Translations under genes and position numbers: made by a program
Shown: piece by piece, positions 7,113 to 12,348 of the stretch
Numbering within the stretch: the first letter of the stretch is position 1
Layout of the letters: every line of letters starts with the position of its first letter
The notes under the pieces: model-generated
Told to the model about the DNA's origin: nothing
What the model saw: the letters and a program-made list of their open reading frames with translations, nothing else
Database searches by the model: none
Assembly (NCBI GenBank): GCA_023663915.1
Contig: JAMPGN010000129.1
Coordinates: 1-12,348, forward strand
Direction of reading: 5' to 3'
Length of the DNA stretch: 12,348 bases
DNA from: Eubacterium sp.
GTDB taxonomy: Bacteria; Bacillota_A; Clostridia; Lachnospirales; Lachnospiraceae

Positions 7113-7203
7113 GATTCAGGTGCCAAAAGCTCTATTGTATAAGTTGTGAAGGCAAAATTGCACAAAAAGTTCTCTTGTGTCGGGTGCTTTTGACCCTCGA
7201 ATC
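7113..7203 (-). repeat. Copy 2 of the intergenic repeat, with imperfect terminal inverted repeats
   Basis: The core 7138-7185 is the reverse complement of 47-93 in copy 1. This copy is flanked by GATTCAGGTGCCAAAAG (7113-7129) and CTTTTGACCCTCGAATC (7187-7203), which are inverted repeats of each other at 13 of 17 positions. The whole is about 91 bases and has the form of a miniature inverted-repeat element. The words AAATT at 7108-7112 and 7206-7210 flank it, but two extra bases on the right make a target duplication doubtful. No open frame of note is present. It lies between the importer terminator and the araA promoter. Confidence 0.65.
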
Positions 7204-7213
7204 CAAAATTGTG

Positions 7214-7245
7214 AAAAAGAGACGCACATGACATGCGCGTCTCTT
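7214..7245 (-). terminator. Intrinsic terminator of the importer operon
   Basis: AAGAGACGC (7217-7225) pairs perfectly with GCGTCTCTT (7237-7245). After one A-C mismatch, three further pairs close a three-base loop. On the minus strand the stem runs into TTTTT, then CAC. It lies 23 bases after the last permease stop and separates the importer from the araA block. Confidence 0.85.
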
Positions 7246-7267
7246 ATGTTTGCTTAAACGCATATAG

Positions 7268-8293
7268 TTATGCCTTCTTACTCTCTTTCACTCTAGCAAG
7301 AATTGCCTGTAATACGATAAAGAAGCACAACAGGATCGCGGTCACGATGTTCGCCCATGAGCTGACCAGCTTACCATGTGACTTAACCAATGTGGAAATT
7401 GTACCATTAATCAAAACACCGACAAGGGAGCCGCCCACATTACCGACACCACCCGTCAAAAGCGTACCACCGATAACGGCGGATGAAATCGCATCCATCT
7501 CCAATCCTGCTGCCTGCGTGGTCGTACCACACATTGTATTTAAGCAGTAACAGATACCACCAATCGAAGCCAAGAAGCTGGCAAGCACGTATGTTTTCAT
7601 CTTGGTCTTGCGCACATCCAGACCCATCAGAGTTGCGGACTGGCTGTTGCCACCAATCGCGTAAATGCTTCTACCAAACTTCGTATACTTCAACATTAGG
7701 AATATCAACAATACAACAAGCAGCGCCACTACAACCGTCACTCTCACATAAGGTACCTGTAAGATGCCTTTCTTATTCTCATAGGCGCCGATGTTAAAAG
7801 GTATATTCAGCTTCATATTGGAGAGCTTTACAAAAAGTTCATCCGATACAATACTCACCTGATCCGTACAGATCACCGCCGTCATACCTCTGGCGAAGAA
7901 CATACCTGCCATCGTCACGATGAAAGGCTGTATCTCCAGATATGCGATACAGAATCCCTGTACAACACCAAATACAATCCCGATTACTAATACCAGAATC
8001 ATTAACACGGGACTCTTCATGCCCCACTGTTCCATACCTACCGCTAAGAACATACAGTCCATAGCTACCACGGAACCTACCGAAATATCAATACCGCCTG
8101 TCAGCATAACGCATGTCATGCCCGCCGTGATACAGATCAGACCCGCATTGTTAATCAGAATGTTCAAAAATGTCTGTAAATGCGTAAATCCTTTCTCCGC
8201 ATACACGATACAGCCTGCCGCATACATAACCACAAACAGGATGACGGTGATAAGTAATAAGATACTGTTGCCGTTCAACTTCAATTTCTTCAT
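7268..8293 (-). CDS. Sugar ABC transporter permease, YjfF-like
   Basis: This 341-residue integral membrane protein is one of the two permeases of the importer and belongs to the ribose/galactofuranose (CUT2) class. It has about eight to ten hydrophobic segments, the canonical TGGIDISVGSVVA stretch near residues 64-76, and a conserved C-terminal GGTLLTGGVGNVGG segment. It resembles E. coli YjfF more than YtfT: ILINNAG, MTCVMLTGGIDISVGS, AGMFFARG, YAIGGNSQSATLMG and SSAVIGGTLLTGGVG have clear YjfF counterparts. Its ATG follows the stop of the other permease by only a few bases, with AGGAGG nine bases upstream, and a terminator closes the operon after it. It probably forms a heterodimeric channel with the upstream permease. 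Confidence 0.92.
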   Translation of the reverse strand: MKKLKLNGNSILLLITVILFVVMYAAGCIVYAEKGFTHLQTFLNILINNAGLICITAGMTCVMLTGGIDISVGSVVAMDCMFLAVGMEQWGMKSPVLMILVLVIGIVFGVVQGFCIAYLEIQPFIVTMAGMFFARGMTAVICTDQVSIVSDELFVKLSNMKLNIPFNIGAYENKKGILQVPYVRVTVVVALLVVLLIFLMLKYTKFGRSIYAIGGNSQSATLMGLDVRKTKMKTYVLASFLASIGGICYCLNTMCGTTTQAAGLEMDAISSAVIGGTLLTGGVGNVGGSLVGVLINGTISTLVKSHGKLVSSWANIVTAILLCFFIVLQAILARVKESKKA

Positions 8294-8297
8294 ACTT

Positions 8298-9371
8298 TTA
8301 CGCCTCCTTTGCAGCCGCTTTTTTAGCAGACAATTTCTTGAAGTAATCTCTTACAGGCTCCGCCTGGATAACTACAATCAGGATAACCACGATCGCCTTA
8401 AACACGGGCGCCTGTGCCGAAGATACTCCCAACGCATACAGTGTTGTCGTGATCGCCTGGATCGTGTACGCGCCAATGATGGAACCTGCCAGATTGAATT
8501 TGCCGCCACCCAAACTGTTACCGCCAAGCGCTACCGCAAGGATCGCATCCAGCTCCATATTCAGACCGATGTTGTTCGTATCGGCGGAATAAATACGTGA
8601 TGTCGCCGTGATACCCGCAATGCCTGCGCACAGACCGCAGATCGCATAGCACATCAAGATGATTTTCGCGGAGTTAAATCCGGAAATTCTTGCCGCTTTC
8701 TTATTGATACCAACACTCTGTACAAATGTGCCGAGCGCCGTAAACTTTAACAACAATGCCATAATCAGAATACAGATCGCCGCGATTAAGATCGGTGTCG
8801 GAAGGAAGCCTACGTATGAACCGAAGAACTGGAACGAAGGCACACGCACATACACAATCGCACTATTACACAAGAGCAATCCGATAGCACGACCCGCTGA
8901 CCAGAGAATCAACGTGGCAACCATGGGCTGAATGTTTAAGTAAGCCACCAGAAAACCGTTAAACAGACCGCAGGCAACTGCAACTAAGATACCGGCGCCG
9001 ATGCCGACCCAGAGGGGTTTCGCATACTCGGAAACATTGGTCACGCCATAACCTGCCAAAAGCATACAGCACATACCACCCGACAGACTCATAACGGAAC
9101 CAACTGAAATATCCGTTCCGGCGGAAGCCGATACCACAAGTGTCATACCGATTGCCAGAATCGCAACCTCGCTGCCTCGGTTCAAAATATCAATCAGACG
9201 ACCATAAAGGATCGTATTGCCTGAAGAAGTAAGCTGTGTGCTGATCGAGAAGAAACTGAACGGAGCATTGCCGCTCGCAAGATCATAGATTACGTTTACC
9301 AGCATGACTAATATCATACTGAATATCGGCAGGAACAACTGCATTTTCGTTATTTTCTTAATCTTACTCAT
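8298..9371 (-). CDS. Sugar ABC transporter permease, YtfT-like
   Basis: This 357-residue membrane protein is the partner permease. It resembles E. coli YtfT in GRLIDILNR, LAIGMTLV, NIQPMVATLILWSAGR, FLPTP, KAARISGFN and ELDAILAVALGGNSLGGGKFNL. The start at 9371 is chosen because AGGAGG at 9380-9385 sits eight bases upstream; an ATG at 9389 would place that site inside the gene. The start overlaps the ATPase stop by eight bases, so translation is probably coupled. One oddity is the conserved loop usually written TGGIDLSVG, which here reads SASAGTDISVG, one residue longer and lacking the GG-Ile. A Lys/Ala-rich cytoplasmic tail ends the protein. The substrate is inferred from context. Confidence 0.92.
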   Translation of the reverse strand: MSKIKKITKMQLFLPIFSMILVMLVNVIYDLASGNAPFSFFSISTQLTSSGNTILYGRLIDILNRGSEVAILAIGMTLVVSASAGTDISVGSVMSLSGGMCCMLLAGYGVTNVSEYAKPLWVGIGAGILVAVACGLFNGFLVAYLNIQPMVATLILWSAGRAIGLLLCNSAIVYVRVPSFQFFGSYVGFLPTPILIAAICILIMALLLKFTALGTFVQSVGINKKAARISGFNSAKIILMCYAICGLCAGIAGITATSRIYSADTNNIGLNMELDAILAVALGGNSLGGGKFNLAGSIIGAYTIQAITTTLYALGVSSAQAPVFKAIVVILIVVIQAEPVRDYFKKLSAKKAAAKEA

Positions 9372-10887
9372 GTGCCGCACCTCCTGCAATGGCGTGCATT
9401 ACGCCTTCCTGTGTCATTTCTTCGCCATCGATCTCACCGACTTTCGCACCGTCCCGAAGAACCGCCATACGGTTACAGGTACGCAGCATTTCTTCAATCT
9501 CCGATGAGATAAAGATTAGGCTCTTGCCTTCCTGTGCGAGTTTAATGACTAATTTCTGAATTTCTGTCTTCGTACCGATATCAATACCACGGGTAGGCTC
9601 ATCGAGAATGAGGAAATCCGGATTCGTGGCAAGCCATCTTGCCAGAATCACCTTCTGCTGATTACCACCCGATAATCTCTTAATCAGAGTTTCCTTGCTC
9701 GCGGTCTTGATCTGCAGCATCTCTATGTACTGATCTGCAAGCTCAATCTGCTTCGCCATAGGTATCTTCTTGAAAACACCCGCCTTTGCCTGCATGGCAA
9801 GAATGATATTCTCACGCACGGACAGATCGCCAATGATGCCTTCCGCCTTTCTGTCGTCGGGAAGAAGCCCCATGCCAAGATTCATGGCATCGATCGGACT
9901 CTTAATCTTCGCTTCCTGTCCTGCAACTTTCAGCGTACCGCTCTGTGCCTTATCTGCGCCGTAAATAGCGCGTGCCAATTCGCTTCGTCCACTTCCGAGA
10001 AGTCCGGTGAGCCCCACCACTTCACCTTTATGTATCTCCAAATCAAAAGGTTTGATCGTTCCGGCATGGCTTAAGCCCTTCGCATCAATCTCAAGCGGCG
10101 CGTTGGTGAAATCCATGGTTCCTTCCGGCTTGATCGATGCAAGGTCATCGAAATCCTTACCCATCATTGCCGCTACCAGCTTCACTCTCGGAAGCTCTTC
10201 GACGGTATACTCACCAACCAGTGTACCATTACGAAGTACGGTAATGCCGTCACAGACTGCGTATACCTGCTCCAGGAAGTGTGTTACGAATACAATACCA
10301 ACACCCTGATCCCTCAGTCTCCTCATCATGCCAAACAATTTCTCAACCTCATTATCATCCAGAGAAGAAGTCGGCTCATCGAGAATCAGAACCTTACTTT
10401 CCATATCGACAGCACGGGCGATTGCAATCATCTGCTGCAATGCCAGTGAATATTCTTCCAGATTTCTTGTTACTTCAATGTCTAAGTCCAGATCCTGCAT
10501 CAACTGCGCCGCCATCTGGTTCATCTTGCGGCGATTGACCGTCCCGATCTTGGTAAGCGGTTCACGACCGATGTAGAGATTCTCCGCAACCGAAAGGTTC
10601 GGGCAGAGGTTTACTTCCTGATAAACCGTCGAGATTCCTTTATGCTGGGCATCCATCGTATCTTTGTTTACGATCGGTCCCTCGATTCCATCCACATGGA
10701 TCTCACCGGCTTCAAATTTGTTGACACCCGTTAAGCATTTGATCAGCGTGGATTTACCCGCACCGTTCTCACCCATCAGTGCACGTATCTCACCTTTTCG
10801 CAAAGTGAAATCCACATTGTCAAGCGCCTTAACCCCTGGGAATGTCATACAGATGCCTCGCATTGTCAAAGCAATATTGCTATCCAT
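9364..10887 (-). CDS. Sugar ABC transporter ATP-binding protein, YtfR-like (double NBD)
   Basis: This 507-residue cytoplasmic protein powers the importer and has two fused nucleotide-binding domains, as in RbsA, MglA and YtfR. In the first domain, Walker A GENGAGKST is at 39-47, the Q-loop Gln near 90, and Walker B LILDEP at 167-172 with switch His203. Its signature is the unusual YSLALQQ (146-152) instead of LSGGQ, as I recall for YtfR. The second domain has a degenerate Walker A, GLLGSGRSE (295-303), lacking the Lys, but a good LSGGNQQ (405-411) and FLILDEPTRG (425-434). Such asymmetry is normal in this class. The start at 10887 is preferred, because AGGAGG at 10895-10900 lies seven bases upstream. 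The ATG at 10917 has no such site and would put AGGAGG inside the gene. The 3' end overlaps the next gene by eight bases. Confidence 0.95.
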   Translation of the reverse strand: MDSNIALTMRGICMTFPGVKALDNVDFTLRKGEIRALMGENGAGKSTLIKCLTGVNKFEAGEIHVDGIEGPIVNKDTMDAQHKGISTVYQEVNLCPNLSVAENLYIGREPLTKIGTVNRRKMNQMAAQLMQDLDLDIEVTRNLEEYSLALQQMIAIARAVDMESKVLILDEPTSSLDDNEVEKLFGMMRRLRDQGVGIVFVTHFLEQVYAVCDGITVLRNGTLVGEYTVEELPRVKLVAAMMGKDFDDLASIKPEGTMDFTNAPLEIDAKGLSHAGTIKPFDLEIHKGEVVGLTGLLGSGRSELARAIYGADKAQSGTLKVAGQEAKIKSPIDAMNLGMGLLPDDRKAEGIIGDLSVRENIILAMQAKAGVFKKIPMAKQIELADQYIEMLQIKTASKETLIKRLSGGNQQKVILARWLATNPDFLILDEPTRGIDIGTKTEIQKLVIKLAQEGKSLIFISSEIEEMLRTCNRMAVLRDGAKVGEIDGEEMTQEGVMHAIAGGAAHE

Positions 10888-10960
10888 ATTTCTACCTCCT
10901 ACTGTCACACACTCCACTGCATTTTCGTCAATTTTCCGACAATAACTGCTGTATTTATAT

Positions 10961-10966
10961 ATTATA
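10961..10966 (-). promoter_or_regulatory. Candidate internal -10 box before the ATPase gene
   Basis: The minus strand has a perfect TATAAT here, just after the terminator between the binding-protein and ATPase genes. At 17 bases upstream lies TTTTTC, which is a poor -35 and overlaps the terminator T run. A start near 10954 would give a leader of about 67 bases. It could supply a low basal level of ATPase and permeases, but chance is possible in such an AT-rich spacer. Confidence 0.3.
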
Positions 10967-10980
10967 CACTAAATTTAGCG

Positions 10981-11012
10981 AAAGAAAAAGGAGAGAAATC
11001 ACATTTCTCTCC
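10981..11012 (-). terminator. Terminator or attenuator between binding-protein and ATPase genes
   Basis: GGAGAGAAAT (10990-10999) and ATTTCTCTCC (11003-11012) pair perfectly over ten bases around a three-base loop. On the minus strand TTTTTCTTT follows directly, so this has the full form of an intrinsic terminator. It lies 39 bases after the binding-protein stop. Partial readthrough would leave more binding protein than ATPase or permease, as is common for ABC importers. Confidence 0.8.
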
Positions 11013-11051
11013 CTATTCTATTCTTAATTTTATTCGGTTCAGATATGAATC

Positions 11052-12158
11052 TTAGTACGCACGTCCGTCAAGAACTTCCTGGGTCATTGTTACTGCGTAC
11101 TGAGATGTGATACCAGGCGCTACGAAGGCTTCATCTGTAACGATTGTCTGAGCGTCTACTGCTTCGCCTGCATTCAGTTTCTGGATAACGTCTGCTGCAA
11201 AAGCTGCCTGAAGAGGGTTACACTCTACGTTGCAGTTGATCTTGCCATCCAGTGTGTACTGTAAGCCGTCATGTGTCGCATCGAAGGAGATGATAATAAC
11301 ATCGCCGTCTACGCCGTATGTGATACCTGCTGCATCCATTGCGTCCATTGCGCCGTATGCTTCGTTATCGTTCTGGCAAACTACTACGTTGAACTCTGGA
11401 TAAGATTTAATGAAGGACTCCATAACTTCCTGCCCGCCTGCCTGTGTGAAGTCACCAGACTGAGAATCCAGAACTTCCCACTCGCTATGCTGTGCTACGA
11501 TATTGTTAAAGCCTTCTGTACGTCCAAGTGTTGCAGATGCACCAACGGAACCCTCGATTACAAGAATCTTAGCATCAGCGCCGTCTAAGTACTCGCCTAA
11601 CCAGTTACCAGCCATCTCACCTTCTGCAACCATGTCACAACCGATCTGTGTTGCATATAAAGAAGCGTCAGCGTCTACGGAACGGTCAACGATCAGTACC
11701 GGAATGCCTGCATCCTGTGCTTCCTGAAGAACAGTATCCCAACCTGCTGTCTCGATCGGAGCGATGCAGATATAATCCATTTCCTGCTGGATAAAGTTAC
11801 GAACTGCCTCTAACTGAACTGCGTTGTCGTTATCAGCATCTACGAAAGATAACTCATATCCGTTTGCCTCGGAGAATGTGTCCTGATAGTTCTGTGTGTT
11901 CGCTGCACGCCAGTCAGACTCATGACCAACCTGTGCAAAACCAACGCTGATTACGTCGCCGCTTGCTGCGGGAGCTTCCTCTGCCGGTGCCTCTTCTTCT
12001 GCTGCAGGAGCTTCCTCTGCCGGTGCCTCTTCCTCTGCTGCGGGAGCTTCCTCTGCCGGTGCAGATGTCTCTGCCGGAGCTGCGTCACCGCCGCCGCATC
12101 CTACAAGGCTTGCCATAACCATGGTGCCTGCAAGTAAAACTGCTAATTTCTTTTTCAT
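11052..12158 (-). CDS. Sugar-binding lipoprotein of the ABC importer, YtfQ-like
   Basis: This 368-residue lipoprotein should capture the sugar outside the membrane and pass it to the permeases. A signal peptide runs from MKKK through a hydrophobic stretch to the lipobox LVGC, with lipidated Cys21. A flexible linker of Ala, Glu and Pro (about 22-66) follows, then a periplasmic-binding-protein type 1 fold. Close matches to E. coli YtfQ include VGFAQVGHESDWRAA (72-86), IAPIETAGW (132-140), VDRS (157-160), GSVGASA (203-209) and DSQSGDFTQAGGQEVMESFIK (231-251). YtfQ binds galactofuranose. The neighbouring ara genes suggest L-arabinose, perhaps in furanose form, but I cannot tell the sugar from sequence alone. 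GGAGGAGG precedes the ATG. The spacing of AGGAGGAGG and the signal peptide support this start. Confidence 0.93.
   Translation of the reverse strand: MKKKLAVLLAGTMVMASLVGCGGGDAAPAETSAPAEEAPAAEEEAPAEEAPAAEEEAPAEEAPAASGDVISVGFAQVGHESDWRAANTQNYQDTFSEANGYELSFVDADNDNAVQLEAVRNFIQQEMDYICIAPIETAGWDTVLQEAQDAGIPVLIVDRSVDADASLYATQIGCDMVAEGEMAGNWLGEYLDGADAKILVIEGSVGASATLGRTEGFNNIVAQHSEWEVLDSQSGDFTQAGGQEVMESFIKSYPEFNVVVCQNDNEAYGAMDAMDAAGITYGVDGDVIIISFDATHDGLQYTLDGKINCNVECNPLQAAFAADVIQKLNAGEAVDAQTIVTDEAFVAPGITSQYAVTMTQEVLDGRAY
11965..12062 (-). repeat. 36-bp tandem repeat coding the lipoprotein linker
   Basis: A 36-base unit occurs 2.7 times: 11965-12000, 12001-12036 and a partial copy 12037-12062, nearly identical. 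On the minus strand it encodes 12-residue units of the form APAEEAPAAEEE between the lipidated Cys and the sugar-binding domain. Because the unit length is a multiple of three, gain or loss of copies would keep the frame and only change tether length. Confidence 0.9.
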
Positions 12159-12193
12159 TATTTAGTTCCTCCTCCTAATAATGTGTTGTTTTG

Positions 12194-12220
12194 AAACGGA
12201 AGCGTTATTGCTTCCTTGTT
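12194..12220 (-). promoter_or_regulatory. Hairpin in the leader of the binding-protein gene
   Basis: GGAAGC (12198-12203) and GCTTCC (12210-12215) make a six-base stem with a six-base loop. AAAC and GTTT extend it past a two-base bulge. It has no T run after it on the minus strand and lies about 20 bases before the ribosome binding site. A role in mRNA stability is plausible; no known riboswitch is recognised. Confidence 0.4.
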
Positions 12221-12229
12221 TCTGGTATT

Positions 12230-12258
12230 ACTTTATCAAATCATGTTCTGTCATTCAA
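12230..12258 (-). promoter_or_regulatory. Possible promoter of the importer operon
   Basis: On the minus strand TTGAAT (12253-12258) and TAAAGT (12230-12235) are 17 bases apart. The -10 is weak, so this is only one candidate. Two others are TACAAT within the dyad cluster, and TGATATACT at 12340-12348, an extended -10 whose upstream half lies beyond the window. Confidence 0.25.
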
Positions 12259-12291
12259 TATAAAAAATTTCTTTTTTTGTGATTTAGACGA

Positions 12292-12348
12292 GTTGTACAA
12301 TACAAATTGTATGATATACTATTTATATTGAATACAAATAGTATATCA
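12292..12348 (-). promoter_or_regulatory. Cluster of dyad sites upstream of the importer (candidate operators)
   Basis: Three dyads are packed here. TTGTACAA (12293-12300) forms part of a minus-strand ATTTGTATTGTACAAC (12292-12307), which is like the AraR consensus with one extra central base. ATACAAATTGTAT (12300-12312) is a 6-1-6 palindrome. TGATATACTATTT (12312-12324) and AAATAGTATATCA (12336-12348) are perfect 13-base inverted repeats separated by 11 bases. The last ends exactly at the window edge and may extend further. Overlapping dyads in front of a sugar importer suggest one or more regulator sites; the identity of the regulator is inference. Confidence 0.5.

Noticed and set aside
7108..7210. 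AAATT words as a target-site duplication around repeat copy 2
   Set aside because: They are not symmetrically placed (two extra bases on the right), are very AT-rich and have no counterpart around copy 1, so chance is likely.
11965..12062. 36-base repeats resembling a CRISPR array
   Set aside because: The units are directly adjacent without spacers and lie in frame inside a coding region.
11922..12137. Cysteine-rich plus-strand frame with repeated CRCLFLCC-like units
   Set aside because: It is the reverse reading of the 36-base repeat encoding the Ala/Glu/Pro linker of the binding lipoprotein. The repetition comes from that linker.
12194..12220. Hairpin in the importer leader as a riboswitch or carbon-catabolite (cre) site
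   Set aside because: The stem is only six pairs with a short extension, and the sequence does not fit the cre consensus or any riboswitch class I know.

Overview
All protein genes in this window lie on the minus strand. Together they form a nearly complete route for L-arabinose (or a closely related pentose), from import to central metabolism. The genome looks like a Gram-positive anaerobe of the Clostridia, probably Lachnospiraceae. Reasons are the strong AGGAGG ribosome binding sites at almost every gene, a transketolase split into two adjacent genes, a lipoprotein binding protein with a long Ala/Glu/Pro linker, and AT-rich spacers between genes of moderate GC. The placement is inference from style; there is no rRNA or other marker gene.

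Reading in the direction of transcription (right to left), the first block (12348 to about 7214) is a sugar ABC importer: lipoprotein binding protein, double ATPase, then two permeases. Each protein resembles its counterpart in E. coli YtfQ-YtfR-YtfT-YjfF, which imports galactofuranose. Next to arabinose genes, the likeliest cargo here is L-arabinose, perhaps in furanose form. A terminator-like hairpin between the binding-protein and ATPase genes should make the binding protein more abundant than the rest. A strong terminator closes the block.

The second block (about 7000 to 247) holds araA, an FGGY-type ribulokinase, araD, the two transketolase halves and rpe. L-arabinose would become L-ribulose, L-ribulose 5-phosphate and D-xylulose 5-phosphate, and transketolase plus ribulose-phosphate 3-epimerase would feed it into the pentose phosphate pathway. 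A candidate promoter before araA has an AraR-like palindrome in its spacer. A second candidate promoter precedes the transketolase genes. The kinase-araD gap holds two abutting strong hairpins. Transaldolase, ribose-5-phosphate isomerase, the regulator and any arabinosidase are not in the window.

The most unusual non-coding feature is a short repeat found twice in opposite orientation, at 47-120 and 7113-7203, bracketing the araA-to-rpe block. The better copy has imperfect terminal inverted repeats, like a miniature mobile element. The other notable non-coding region is the cluster of dyads in front of the importer at the right edge. I see no wholly new protein system here. The enzymes are familiar; the less explained parts are the repeats, the RNA structures and the regulatory wiring.
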